This document shows, in pieces, positions 1-8,634 of a stretch of DNA of 64,000 bases. The notes under the pieces were generated by a model, which made no database searches, was not told the DNA's origin, and was given only the letters and a program-made list of their open reading frames with translations. Position 1 is the first letter of the stretch; each line of letters starts with the position of its first letter. Source of the DNA: Parasporobacterium sp. (GTDB lineage Bacteria; Bacillota; Clostridia; Lachnospirales; Lachnospiraceae); the NCBI GenBank assembly GCA_017459985.1, contig JAFUBX010000011.1, positions 124,001 to 188,000 of the forward strand, written 5' to 3'. A program made the position numbers and the translations under genes.

Positions 1-767
1 ACGATCCCGGTGTCGACCTTGTAGTCGATCCCCATCTGCGTCAGCAGACCTTTCAGCTGTTCAAAATGCTCCGCACATTCCTGATCCAGATAATCCAGCG
101 TTCTCGGTGCATTCGCGACGATCTGCTTACATTGCTCGTTCTTGCAGTCAATCACCCGGAGCGGATTGCGTTCCATCCGTTCCTGACAGGTTTTGCAAAG
201 TCCTTCCCGGTGTTCGTTCAGATAGTTCAGCAGGGCTTTGTTGTATTCCTTTCGGCAGTCCTGACAGCCAATGGAGTTGATGTGGACTTCCATATCCCGA
301 AGGCCCAGACTGCGGATAATATCCGTGACCAGACTGATCAGTTCCACTTCCACCAGCGGGCTGTCGGATCCGATGTATTCCACTCCGAACTGATGATGCT
401 GTCTGAGGCGCCCGCTCTGGGGCTTTTCATACCGGAACGCCGGCGTCACATAGCACAGTTTGGAAACACCGGATTCCGCATAAAGGCTGTGTTCCAGATA
501 AGCTCTGATCACCCCTGCGGTTCCTTCCGGTTTGAGTGTAATGCTGCGTCCGCTTTTGTCTTCGAAGGTGTACATTTCCTTCTGGACAACATCTGTGGTT
601 TCTCCGACACCCCTGGCAAAAAGTATCGTATGCTCGAACATGGGGGTCTGAATCTGCTGGATATGATACCGTTTCGCGATCGCGAAACAGAGAGATTCGA
701 TCACTTCCCTGCGGTACATGTCTTTGCCGTACCAGTCGGCGGTTCCTCTTGGAGCCTGTGTTATCAT
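1..767 (-). CDS. hisS: Histidyl-tRNA synthetase, N-terminal part (runs off the window)
   Basis: Class II aminoacyl-tRNA synthetase that charges tRNA-His in the cytoplasm. The minus frame opens with [17 protein letters not shown], the usual HisRS start, and is open to the window edge, giving about 255 codons. Class II motif 2 is visible ([22 protein letters not shown]), as is the substrate-binding stretch [14 protein letters not shown]. An AGGAGG-like site lies about 10 bases upstream of the ATG. It sits 26 bp downstream of the MBL-fold gene, in the order rel, hydrolase, hisS that is common in Clostridia. It is a partial gene: the C-terminal catalytic remainder and anticodon-binding domain lie beyond position 1. 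The minus strand must be read directly because no stop codon falls in the window. Confidence 0.95.
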   Translation of the reverse strand, partial: MITQAPRGTADWYGKDMYRREVIESLCFAIAKRYHIQQIQTPMFEHTILFARGVGETTDVVQKEMYTFEDKSGRSITLKPEGTAGVIRAYLEHSLYAESGVSKLCYVTPAFRYEKPQSGRLRQHHQFGVEYIGSDSPLVEVELISLVTDIIRSLGLRDMEVHINSIGCQDCRKEYNKALLNYLNEHREGLCKTCQERMERNPLRVIDCKNEQCKQIVANAPRTLDYLDQECAEHFEQLKGLLTQMGIDYKVDTGI

Positions 768-793
768 TTGTTTCTATCCTCCGTCTGTCTTGT

Positions 794-1417
794 CTAACCT
801 TTATATCCGTGAACCATCCGTTCTTCCCCGATGGTTGTGGTTCCTTCATGTCCCGGGAGCACCACCGTATCCTCCGGAAGCGTAAGGAGCTTCTCCCGGA
901 TCGACCGGAACAGCTGCAGCTCATCGCCCCCTGCGAAATCCGTCCTTCCCCAGGAATGCCGGAACAGGGTGTCTCCGGAAAACAGGATCCCGTTCTCCTT
1001 CAGGTAGTAACAGGTTCCTCCTTCGGTGTGGCCGGGGGTATGGATGGCTTCAAAGTCCATGCCTCCGACGGTAAAGCGATCCCCGTCGTGCACCATCACA
1101 TCATCCGGCCGGATCTCGTAGGATGCTTCCACGAATCCGCCCTGATATTTCATCCGGTACGCGTCATCCGCCGGAATATAGACCGGAACCTGATAATAAT
1201 CCCTGATCCCGGTAAGACCTTTAAAATGGTCCCCGTGTCCGTGGGTCAGCAGCACCGCGGATACACGGACGTCCATTTTTCCGATGCATTCCTCCAGATA
1301 GTCCGCCTGATCGCCGGGGTCCACAATCACCGCCTGCCGGATCTCCTTGTCATAAACAATATAGCAGTTTGTCTGGATCATCCCGACCCGGGCACATCTG
1401 ATCTCGATCTCTCCCAT
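794..1417 (-). CDS. MBL-fold metallohydrolase (glyoxalase II-like)
   Basis: A 207-residue metallo-beta-lactamase-fold hydrolase of the small, cytoplasmic glyoxalase II-like group. The zinc motif THGHGDH is present (HxHxDH), followed by a later GHTEGGTCY histidine, the SGDTLF aspartate and a C-terminal PGHEGTTT histidine, so the metal site looks complete. The start MGEIEIRCARVGMIQTNCYIV is typical of this group. It lies between rel and hisS in the same direction, a common clostridial arrangement. The true substrate is unknown: these proteins act on thioesters such as S-lactoylglutathione analogues, but Clostridia often lack glutathione, so the glyoxalase label is only a family name. Confidence 0.85.
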   Translation of the reverse strand: MGEIEIRCARVGMIQTNCYIVYDKEIRQAVIVDPGDQADYLEECIGKMDVRVSAVLLTHGHGDHFKGLTGIRDYYQVPVYIPADDAYRMKYQGGFVEASYEIRPDDVMVHDGDRFTVGGMDFEAIHTPGHTEGGTCYYLKENGILFSGDTLFRHSWGRTDFAGGDELQLFRSIREKLLTLPEDTVVLPGHEGTTTIGEERMVHGYKG

Positions 1418-1470
1418 CTGTATTCTCCTTCTTGTCCGGCCGTCATACGGCCTGCAGGTACCGGCGCTTT

Positions 1471-3774
1471 TCAGCCGGTGGTTCTCTGAATGTCGATCAC
1501 GCCTTCGATCTGATTGATCTTCTCGATGACCCGGCCCAGTTCATCCGCCGATGCCACCTTAAAGCTCATTTCGATCGTTGCCACATTCTGTTTATTGACG
1601 ACACAGTTCAGTTTGTTGATATTGAGGCCTCTGCTGGACATGACCTTGGAAACCTCCACCAGCATGCCGACTTTATTTTCCGCGAAGATCGTGATTCCGG
1701 CCTCATACCGCTCCTCCAGGAAGGCAGAGGAGGGCTTGTCCCACTCAGCGTCGATAAGGCGGGCCCTGTCCACAGAACTCATATTCAGGATGTTGATGCA
1801 GTCTGTCCTGTGAATGGTGACGCCCCTGCCCCGGGTCACATATCCGACGATCTCATCTCCGGGCAGCGGGGAACAGCATTTGGAGAACCGGACAGCCACA
1901 TCATGGATCCCCTTTACGATGATCCCGTTGCGGTGTTTGGCATCCGAGGGAAGGCTGGCCGCCTGGGCGGCACTTTCCAGCACGTCCTCATCCGTCATCT
2001 CATTCTTTTTGTATTTTTTATTAAAATCATCCAGAAGGCGGTTGACGATCTGCCCTTCCTTCAGGCCTCCATGGCCAATGGCTGCCAGTACGGAATCCCA
2101 GTCCTTAAAGCTGTACCGGGTCAGGATCTTATCCGTAAACTCCGGAGCAAAGATCCCCTGCTCTGTGATCCCCTTCGCCTTCAGGTATTTCTCCACCAGT
2201 TCTTTGCCCCTGGCGACATTATCATCCTTCTGGATGTTCCGGAACCACTGGTTGATCTTGGACTTGGCTCCGCTGCTCTTGACGATATTCAGCCAGTCCA
2301 GGCTCGGTCCCCGGGAATTCTGGGAGGTGATGATCTCGACCCGGTCTCCGTTCTGGATCCTGTAATCAATATTGACGATCCGGTCGTTGACTCTGGCTCC
2401 GACCATCTTGTTGCCGATGGCGGAATGAATATGATACGCAAAGTCAATGGGGGTGGATCCCGCCGGCAAGGTCTTGACATCCCCTTCCGGAGTAAAACAG
2501 AATACCTGATCCGCGAACAGATCCAGGTCGCTCTTGATAAACTCCAGGTATTCCCGGTTATCCGCGGTTTCCGTCTGCCAGTCCAGGATCCTCCGGAGCC
2601 AGGCGATCTTCTCTTCCTCGTCCCGGCTCATGGTCCGGTCTTTGAGGCCTTTGCCCTCTTTATATTTCCAGTGGGCGGCAATTCCGTATTCCGCGGTCTT
2701 ATGCATCTCATAAGTCCGGATCTGCACCTCAAAGGGCTGCCCCGAATGGCTGATCAGCGTGGTATGAAGCGACTGATACATGTTCAGCTTCGGCATGGCG
2801 ATGTAATCCTTGAAGCGGCCGGGGATCGGCGTATAATCCTCATGAATCGCGCCCAGGGCCGCATAGCAGTCTTTGATCGTTTCCACCTTGACCCGGACCG
2901 CAAACAGATCATAGATCTCATCCACGCCCTTATCCTGCATCAGCATCTTCTTATAGATGCTGAAATAATGCTTGACTCTGCCGTCCACCTCGCATTCAAT
3001 ATCGGCGTTCTTCATGCATTCCCGGACTTCCAGGATCATTTCATCAATATGAAGTTCTCCTGCCTGCATCCGGGCCTTGACATCTTCCTTCAGCATATAG
3101 AAGGCATCCGGTTCCAGATACATCAATGCCAGATCATCCAGTTCGGACTTCAGTTTGGATACGCCGAGCCGTTTGGCGATGGGAGCATAGATCTCCATGG
3201 TCTCCCGGGCCTTTTCGATCTGTTTCTCCCGTTTCATGTACTGCAGCGTCCGCATATTATGAAGCCGGTCCGCCAGCTTGATGATAATGACCCGCAGGTC
3301 CTTCGACATGGCCAGGAACATCTTGCGCAGGTTCTCCGCCTGCATCTCGACTTTGTCAGCGGAATACTTAATCTGGGTCAGCTTGGTGACACCGTCCACC
3401 AGTTCCGCCACCTCTTCCCCGAACTCTTCCCGGAGCTGGTCCAAAGTGACCGGGGTATCCTCCACCACATCGTGAAGGATCCCTGCACAGATCGCATCCC
3501 GGTCCATATCCATCTCCGCCAGGATCAGGGCGACCTGGATGGGATGAATGATATAGGGCTCCCCGGATTTTCTCTTCTGGTCCTTATGAGCTTCCTTCGC
3601 AAGGGCATAGGCCTTCCGGATCAGCTCCACATCCTCCTCCGGATACGTGGGACTGACGGTGTTGATCAGCTTCTGATAAAGCTCTTCCTCGTTCGCCGGA
3701 TCCTCCTTTGGGATCAGCCGGGGCAGAAGCTCATCGCTGTGTTTATTCTTTTTGATAAAATCTAAGGTCGACAT
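1471..3774 (-). CDS. relA: Bifunctional (p)ppGpp synthetase/hydrolase (Rel/SpoT family)
   Basis: Makes and degrades the stringent-response alarmone (p)ppGpp; ribosome-associated. From the chosen start MSTLDFIKKNKHSDE the protein has 767 residues, normal for long RSH enzymes. The HD hydrolase domain is intact (His63, IIHP, HDVVEDT at 101-107). The synthetase domain follows (FSIYKKM, DLFAVRV, GRFKDYIAMPKLNMYQSLHTT), then TGS (FTPEGDVKTLPAGSTPIDFAYHIH), a helical/zinc-finger region with HRTDC, and a C-terminal ACT domain. The frame extends upstream to 3825, but that extension overlaps the divergent tRNA-Trp promoter and has no ribosome binding site, so I start at 3774; even there the site is weak. 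Odd detail: Leu replaces the Pro usual in the AMPKPN loop. Confidence 0.93.
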   Translation of the reverse strand: MSTLDFIKKNKHSDELLPRLIPKEDPANEEELYQKLINTVSPTYPEEDVELIRKAYALAKEAHKDQKRKSGEPYIIHPIQVALILAEMDMDRDAICAGILHDVVEDTPVTLDQLREEFGEEVAELVDGVTKLTQIKYSADKVEMQAENLRKMFLAMSKDLRVIIIKLADRLHNMRTLQYMKREKQIEKARETMEIYAPIAKRLGVSKLKSELDDLALMYLEPDAFYMLKEDVKARMQAGELHIDEMILEVRECMKNADIECEVDGRVKHYFSIYKKMLMQDKGVDEIYDLFAVRVKVETIKDCYAALGAIHEDYTPIPGRFKDYIAMPKLNMYQSLHTTLISHSGQPFEVQIRTYEMHKTAEYGIAAHWKYKEGKGLKDRTMSRDEEEKIAWLRRILDWQTETADNREYLEFIKSDLDLFADQVFCFTPEGDVKTLPAGSTPIDFAYHIHSAIGNKMVGARVNDRIVNIDYRIQNGDRVEIITSQNSRGPSLDWLNIVKSSGAKSKINQWFRNIQKDDNVARGKELVEKYLKAKGITEQGIFAPEFTDKILTRYSFKDWDSVLAAIGHGGLKEGQIVNRLLDDFNKKYKKNEMTDEDVLESAAQAASLPSDAKHRNGIIVKGIHDVAVRFSKCCSPLPGDEIVGYVTRGRGVTIHRTDCINILNMSSVDRARLIDAEWDKPSSAFLEERYEAGITIFAENKVGMLVEVSKVMSSRGLNINKLNCVVNKQNVATIEMSFKVASADELGRVIEKINQIEGVIDIQRTTG

Positions 3775-3818
3775 GTTCTTGAACAAATAGCAGTTCCTGC
3801 GTCTGTCAGAATTAATCA

Positions 3819-3848
3819 TTGACACGGAGGAACCGGTTGTGATATAAA
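3819..3848 (+). promoter_or_regulatory. Promoter of the tRNA-Trp gene
   Basis: A perfect -35 box TTGACA (3819-3824) and a -10 box TATAAA (3843-3848) are separated by 18 bp. The predicted start is about 6 bp before the first tRNA base. This promoter lies inside the upstream extension of the rel reading frame on the other strand and argues against that extension. Confidence 0.8.
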
Positions 3849-3860
3849 ATAACGGTGTCC

Positions 3861-3931
3861 AGGGGAATCATACAGTGGCAGTATGACGGTCTCCAAAACC
3901 GTTCACGGGAGTTCGAATCTCTCTTCCCCTG
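3861..3931 (+). tRNA. tRNA-Trp (anticodon CCA)
   Basis: A 71-base cloverleaf with a perfect acceptor stem (3861-3867 AGGGGAA with 3924-3930 TTCCCCT) and discriminator G3931. The anticodon stem is ACGGT/ACCGT with loop CTCCAAA, giving anticodon CCA at 3893-3895. The T arm is GGGAG/CTCTC with loop TTCGAAT and one G-U pair. The 3' CCA is not encoded. The D arm is unusual: ATAC/GTAT with a seven-base loop AGTGGCA, so the first D-stem pair is A-U instead of the usual G10-C25. It stands alone between rel and radA with its own promoter and terminator. Confidence 0.9.
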
Positions 3932-3935
3932 TTTT

Positions 3936-3962
3936 AAAGAGTCCATACGGACTCTTTTTTTT
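3936..3962 (+). terminator. Intrinsic terminator of tRNA-Trp
   Basis: A 9-bp perfect hairpin AAAGAGTCC / GGACTCTTT with a four-base loop, ending in a run of nine T residues. It begins five bases after the tRNA. Confidence 0.93.
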
Positions 3963-4021
3963 GTGATTCCCTGTACGAAGAAAAGGCCTGCTGCTTTCTT
4001 TCCGCAAAAAGGGATTATACT

Positions 4022-5434
4022 TTACTTCTGCATTTTTCGCAACAGTTCTATCGCTTCCGTCACATTGGACACTCCCAGCAGGCGGACATCTCCGAAGCTT
4101 TTCAGAAGTTTCAGGGAGGACGCCGGGACGATGCACCGGACAAATCCCATCTTCACCGCTTCCTTCACCCGGTTCTCCATCTGATTTACATTTCTCACTT
4201 CCCCGGACAGTCCCACTTCTCCCACCGCCATCACATCAGCGGGAACCACATAGTCCAGATAGCCGGAGGCCAGCGCGATGATCACTGCAAGATCCGGCGC
4301 TGTTTCCGAGATCCGCATGCCCCCTGCGATGTTTACATACGCGTCGCACTCTGACATGCGCAGTCCCAGCCGCTTTTCCAGAACCGCAACCAGAAGGTTC
4401 AGACGGTTAAAGTCCAGCCCTGTCGCGCTTCTGCGGGGATTATTGAGTCCTGTTCTGGCCACCAGAGCCTGAATTTCCGCCAGGATCGGTCTGGTGCCCT
4501 CGATCGTGCAGGTCACAACGGAGCCGGAGGAATTTACAGGTCTTCCGTTCAGCATGTACTCCGAGGGATTGGGGACCTGTTCCAGGCCGGAGGAACGCAT
4601 CTCAAAAACTCCGATCTCATTGGTGGAGCCGAACCGGTTCTTGACACCCCGGAGGATCCGGTAGGACGCCCGGGAATCTCCTTCAAAATACAGGACCGTA
4701 TCCACCATATGTTCCAGCATCCTGGGGCCTGCCACCACGCCTTCCTTCGTCACATGACCGACGACAAAGATGGCGATCCCCAGGACCTTGGCCCACTGCA
4801 TCAGCAGGTTTGTGGACTCCCGGACCTGGGCGCTGCTTCCCGGTGCAGACGGAACATCCGGACGGTACATGGTCTGGATCGAATCAATAATGCATACCTG
4901 GGGCTGTTCCTTCTGCAGGATGCCCTCGATCACATCCAGGTCTGTTTCGCACAGAAGCTTCATCTGTTCGGTAAAGCTTCCCAGCCGGTTGGCCCGGAGC
5001 TTGATCTGGCTGAGGGATTCTTCCCCCGAGATATACAGGACGCGGATTCCCTGATCACTGAGAGCCTTGCAGACCTGGGTCAGAAGTGTCGATTTTCCGA
5101 TTCCCGGATCTCCGCCCACCAGAATCAGGCCGTCCCGGATGATTCCGCCGCCCAGGACCCGGTCAAATTCCTCGATCCCGGTGACATACCGCTCCTCCTG
5201 CCGGAATTCGATCTCCGTCAGGGTACAGGATCTTGCCTCCCGGAATCCGGTGTTTTTCAGTCCCGGTCCCGGCTGTCTGATTCCTCCGGAAAGGCCGGCG
5301 CGTTTCTGGACAGAGGAAGCCGGTGCCTCCACCAGCGTATTCCATTCATGGCAGGCGGGACACTGCCCGGCCCATTTCGGGGATTCGTATCCGCATTCTT
5401 TACAATAAAAAACCGTATCTTTTCCTTTTGCCAT
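4022..5434 (-). CDS. radA: DNA repair protein RadA/Sms
   Basis: RecA-like ATPase that promotes branch migration during recombination and DNA repair. The 470-residue protein shows all expected parts. These are an N-terminal zinc finger with Cys11, Cys14, Cys25 and Cys28, the Walker A GGDPGIGKST at 107-116, the RadA signature KNRFGS at 265-270, and a C-terminal Lon-protease-like domain (VAVGEVGLSGEVRNV). It starts 13 bp after the clpC stop, so it is probably co-transcribed with clpC and the GntR gene, echoing the ctsR-mcsAB-clpC-radA order of other Firmicutes. Length and start are normal. Confidence 0.95.
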   Translation of the reverse strand: MAKGKDTVFYCKECGYESPKWAGQCPACHEWNTLVEAPASSVQKRAGLSGGIRQPGPGLKNTGFREARSCTLTEIEFRQEERYVTGIEEFDRVLGGGIIRDGLILVGGDPGIGKSTLLTQVCKALSDQGIRVLYISGEESLSQIKLRANRLGSFTEQMKLLCETDLDVIEGILQKEQPQVCIIDSIQTMYRPDVPSAPGSSAQVRESTNLLMQWAKVLGIAIFVVGHVTKEGVVAGPRMLEHMVDTVLYFEGDSRASYRILRGVKNRFGSTNEIGVFEMRSSGLEQVPNPSEYMLNGRPVNSSGSVVTCTIEGTRPILAEIQALVARTGLNNPRRSATGLDFNRLNLLVAVLEKRLGLRMSECDAYVNIAGGMRISETAPDLAVIIALASGYLDYVVPADVMAVGEVGLSGEVRNVNQMENRVKEAVKMGFVRCIVPASSLKLLKSFGDVRLLGVSNVTEAIELLRKMQK

Positions 5435-5447
5435 ACATTCCTGTTTC

Positions 5448-7892
5448 TTATTTTACCTGAAAGACCAGCTGGTCCTTCTTCGCCGTAACGGACACCCGGC
5501 TCCCCTTTCTGATCTGTCCTTCGATGATCTGTTCCGCAAGGCGGTCTTCAAACTCTGTCTGGATCGTCCGTTTCAGGGACCTGGCTCCGTATTTTTTATC
5601 GTATCCTTTGTCAATCAGATATTCCATCGCCTTGTCCCGGATCTCCAGCCGGATCCCGATCTGTTCCTTTGCCCGGGTCCGGATCTCCTCCAGCATGATC
5701 TTCGCGATCCCCTTCATATCCTCTTTGGTAAGGGCCGCAAACACAATGATCTCATCGATCCGGTTGATGAATTCCGGTTTGAACAGATGCCGCACTTCAT
5801 TCATAACGGCATCCTTCATCCGTTTGTAATCCGCTTCCTCGGATTTGTCCGCAGCAAACCCCAGATTCTTCGGCTCCATGATCTTCGCGGCTCCCGCATT
5901 ACTGGTCATGATGATGATCGTATTCTTGAAATCCGCGGTTCTTCCGTGGGAATCCGTGATCCGGCCTTCATCCAGCAGCTGCAGCAGGATATTGAAGACA
6001 TCCGGATGGGCCTTCTCGATCTCGTCAAACAGCACGATGGAATAAGGATTCCTTCGTACCTGTTCCGTCAGCTGCCCGCCGTCATCGAACCCCACATACC
6101 CCGGAGGCGATCCGATCAGTTTGGAAACGCTGTGCTTCTCCATATACTCCGACATGTCGACCCGGATGATGGAGCTTTCGGTACCGAAAAGACTCTCCGC
6201 CAGGGCTTTGGATAATTCTGTTTTCCCGACGCCGGTGGGTCCCAGGAACAGGAAGGAGCCGATCGGCCGGTTCGGGTCCTTGAGCCCGGACCTGCCTCTC
6301 CGGATTGCCTTGCTCAGGGAGCTGATGGCTTCCTCCTGGGCAATGACTCTTTTATGGAGCTCCTTCTCCAGATTCCGGAGCTTCTCGCTTTCCTCCCGGG
6401 CCAGTTTCTTTACGGGGATCCGGGTCCATCCGGAGACCACATCCGCAATATCTTCCTCCGTCACCTTCGGAACGGCTTTTCCGGAAGCGGCCGCATGCTT
6501 TCGCTCCATCTGGGCGATCTGGGTCCTGACGGCGCTGAGTTCCTTTTTCAGATCCGACGCCTTCTCCAGATCATTTTCCCGGATTGCCTGTTCCATGGCC
6601 CGGAGTTTCTCTTTCTGCTCCTCTTCCAGCTTTTTATGCTTCGGCGGAAGCAGATAGGAAGACAGTCTGACCTTCGAAGCCGCTTCATCCATCAGATCGA
6701 TGGCCTTATCGGGAAGATACCGGTCATTGATATACCTCATGGAAAGATCCACCGCAGACATCAGCGCCTCATCTGTGATCTGCACCTTATGGTGTTCCTC
6801 GTAATCCGCCCGCAGTCCTTTCAGAATGGAAAGGGCTTCTTCTCTGTCCGGCTGCTCCACATAAACCGGCTGGAATCTTCGTTCCAGAGCGGCATCTTTT
6901 TCGAAATATTTCCGGTATTCCTGGGCCGTCGTTGCGCCGATGATCTGCACCTCGCCCCTGGCCAGGGCGGGCTTCAGGATATTGGCGGCATCAATGGAAC
7001 CTTCGGCTCCGCCGGCTCCGATCATGGTATGGATTTCATCCATAAACAGGATAATATGGCCGTCCGCCTCCACTTCCCGGATGATACGCTTGACCCGTTC
7101 CTCAAATTCGCCCCGGTATTTGGACCCGGCCACCATTCCCGGAAGATCCAGGGACAAAATCCTTTTCCCGGCCACAGGGCCCGAGACCTCTCCGGATACG
7201 ATCCGCTGGGCCAGTCCTTCCGCAATGGAGGTCTTGCCGACGCCCGGTTCTCCCACCAGACAGGGATTGTTCTTGGTCCGGCGGGAAAGGATCTGTATGA
7301 TCCGCTCAATTTCCTTCTGTCTGCCGATCACAGGGTCCAGCTTCCCGTCTCTTGCCATGGCACAGAGATCCTTGCTGAAATCCTCCAGGATCGTCTCTTT
7401 TTTCCGGCTGCTCTGGGATTTGTCATTTCCCAGTTCCGCTTTATGATCCTTCAGGTCCTCTCCCATGGAAGTATAAGTATCCGCCAGGATCTTCTGCCGG
7501 TTGCCCCCCAGACCGTTCATCACCCGGGATGCCGCGCAGTCCGTGATCTTCAGAAGCGCCAGCAGCAGAAGCTCGGTACCCACCGTCCGGGAACGGACGT
7601 TTTCGGCTTCTTTCCCGGCAAGCTCCAAAAGTTCCTGTGCCTTCGGAGAGAAGCTCTCTCCTTCGGATACAGCCACCGAAGCTGCGGTTTCGAAGGGCCG
7701 GCTCAGCATCTTCCGGATCCCCTCTGCGGTAATCCCGTTATTTGCAAGAATCTTCTGGGCGGTACTGCCGTCCGTATCGGCAAGTCCCAGCAGGATATGT
7801 TCCGTCCCGATGTAGGTCTGGCCGGCGACAGCCGCCGCTTCGCAGGCAGCCTCCAGCACATCGCTGGCAAGCCTGGTAAATGGTTTATTCAT
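5448..7892 (-). CDS. clpC: ATP-dependent Clp protease ATP-binding subunit ClpC
   Basis: Hsp100 unfoldase that feeds substrates to ClpP. The 814 residues contain two N-terminal Clp repeats (about 1-145), AAA+ domain 1 with Walker A GEPGVGKT at 214-221, a coiled M-domain segment rich in Glu/Lys (about 400-470), AAA+ domain 2 with Walker A GPTGVGKT, and the D2-small domain. The start codon has a GGAG site 7 bases upstream. It is preceded by a GntR-family regulator rather than the usual ctsR-mcsA-mcsB genes, and followed by radA. The M domain usually contacts adaptors such as McsB or MecA; no adaptor gene is seen nearby. Confidence 0.95.
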   Translation of the reverse strand: MNKPFTRLASDVLEAACEAAAVAGQTYIGTEHILLGLADTDGSTAQKILANNGITAEGIRKMLSRPFETAASVAVSEGESFSPKAQELLELAGKEAENVRSRTVGTELLLLALLKITDCAASRVMNGLGGNRQKILADTYTSMGEDLKDHKAELGNDKSQSSRKKETILEDFSKDLCAMARDGKLDPVIGRQKEIERIIQILSRRTKNNPCLVGEPGVGKTSIAEGLAQRIVSGEVSGPVAGKRILSLDLPGMVAGSKYRGEFEERVKRIIREVEADGHIILFMDEIHTMIGAGGAEGSIDAANILKPALARGEVQIIGATTAQEYRKYFEKDAALERRFQPVYVEQPDREEALSILKGLRADYEEHHKVQITDEALMSAVDLSMRYINDRYLPDKAIDLMDEAASKVRLSSYLLPPKHKKLEEEQKEKLRAMEQAIRENDLEKASDLKKELSAVRTQIAQMERKHAAASGKAVPKVTEEDIADVVSGWTRIPVKKLAREESEKLRNLEKELHKRVIAQEEAISSLSKAIRRGRSGLKDPNRPIGSFLFLGPTGVGKTELSKALAESLFGTESSIIRVDMSEYMEKHSVSKLIGSPPGYVGFDDGGQLTEQVRRNPYSIVLFDEIEKAHPDVFNILLQLLDEGRITDSHGRTADFKNTIIIMTSNAGAAKIMEPKNLGFAADKSEEADYKRMKDAVMNEVRHLFKPEFINRIDEIIVFAALTKEDMKGIAKIMLEEIRTRAKEQIGIRLEIRDKAMEYLIDKGYDKKYGARSLKRTIQTEFEDRLAEQIIEGQIRKGSRVSVTAKKDQLVFQVK

Positions 7893-7976
7893 ATGATTAC
7901 TCCGTCATTTTTTATTTTCTATCCGCTGCTATCCGCTTTCTGAGGAACCATTTCAGATTCCGGAAAGAAACAGGGA

Positions 7977-8348
7977 TCACAGCTCCATCCCGTCGTAGAT
8001 ATCGTCGATCAGCTTCTTGGCTTCTTCTCTGGAGACGCCCTTCACGATCCCGCTGGCGATCAGCGGTTTCATCATACACCTCATTTTATTGATCGTATGC
8101 ATCTTGTCAATATCAACGGCGACCACAGCGCCTCTTCTGCGGTCCACTTTCACAAATCCGTCCTGCCTCAGGGAAGAATATGCCTTGTTCACGGTATGCA
8201 TGTTCACCCCGATATCATCTGCCATGTTCCTTACGGAAGGAAGCGATTCCCCCTCCTTCAGCTGCGAGGTGGCAATCGCAACGATGATCTGGTTTCTCAA
8301 CTGGACATAGATTGCTTCTTCACTGTTAAAATCAATTTCTATGAACAT
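7977..8348 (-). CDS. GntR-family transcriptional regulator, YtrA-like
   Basis: A 123-residue DNA-binding protein with an N-terminal winged helix-turn-helix (about 10-80: AIYVQLRNQIIVAI, SLPSVRNMADDIGVNMHTVNKAYSSL, then the wing DGFVKVDRRRGAVVA). A short helical tail follows instead of a large ligand-binding domain. This layout is typical of the YtrA subfamily, which usually represses its own operon. The gene is 84 bp upstream of clpC in the same direction. A perfect 33-bp palindrome overlaps its predicted promoter, so autoregulation and control of clpC-radA are likely. The effector is unknown. Confidence 0.88.
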   Translation of the reverse strand: MFIEIDFNSEEAIYVQLRNQIIVAIATSQLKEGESLPSVRNMADDIGVNMHTVNKAYSSLRQDGFVKVDRRRGAVVAVDIDKMHTINKMRCMMKPLIASGIVKGVSREEAKKLIDDIYDGMEL

Positions 8349-8403
8349 AACAAACCTCTGTTTCCGGGCCTCAGGAATCGGCTCAAATTGGTTTCTCCTC
8401 AGT

Positions 8404-8448
8404 GCTAACTGTTATATTAATGATATAACAGTTAGCTGTTTCTGTCAA
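8404..8448 (-). promoter_or_regulatory. Promoter and palindromic operator of the GntR-clpC-radA operon
   Basis: On the minus strand a -35 box TTGACA (8448-8443) and a -10 box TATCAT (8425-8420) are 17 bp apart. A perfect inverted repeat with 14-bp arms (GCTAACTGTTATAT at 8404-8417, mirrored at 8423-8436) and a 5-bp centre covers most of the spacer and the whole -10 box. Its position and symmetry suit a dimeric GntR repressor encoded immediately downstream. Confidence 0.82.
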
Positions 8449-8483
8449 TCTACGGCCTGCATTCAAAGATCTGTAACAAATAT

Positions 8484-8537
8484 GGGGGCATGTATGATAT
8501 TCAGGCCATTTTCAGGCAATTTATCACACATACCCCC
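8484..8537. repeat. Imperfect inverted repeat between PFOR and the GntR promoter
   Basis: Arms of 16 bases at 8484-8499 and 8522-8537 pair at 14 positions: a GGGGG block, then ATGTATGATA against its near-complement. The 22-base loop contains two TCAGGC words. It lies downstream of PFOR on the minus strand but no T-run follows on either strand, so it is not a classical terminator. It may be an mRNA 3'-end stabiliser or a factor-dependent termination site. The rest of 8349-8634 shows no gene. Confidence 0.5.
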
Positions 8538-8634
8538 CGATTTCGCTGCAACGTGTCCGGGTTGCCGATATCCGGTCAGTCGGCTCCGTACATGTTCTTC
8601 TTTTTCATTCAGCGATTCCGAACGCCCGCTGAAA

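Noticed and set aside
1432-3765. A 777-codon open frame on the plus strand.
   Set aside because: It lies entirely opposite rel, has no ribosome site or recognisable domain, and reflects the codon bias of the gene on the other strand.
3775-3825. Longer N-terminus for Rel starting at 3825.
   Set aside because: The segment overlaps the tRNA-Trp promoter, lacks a ribosome site and does not match the family start.
6354-7943. A 529-codon plus-strand frame opposite clpC.
   Set aside because: Composition is typical of an antisense shadow (His/Leu/Gln/Arg-rich) and clpC is unambiguous.
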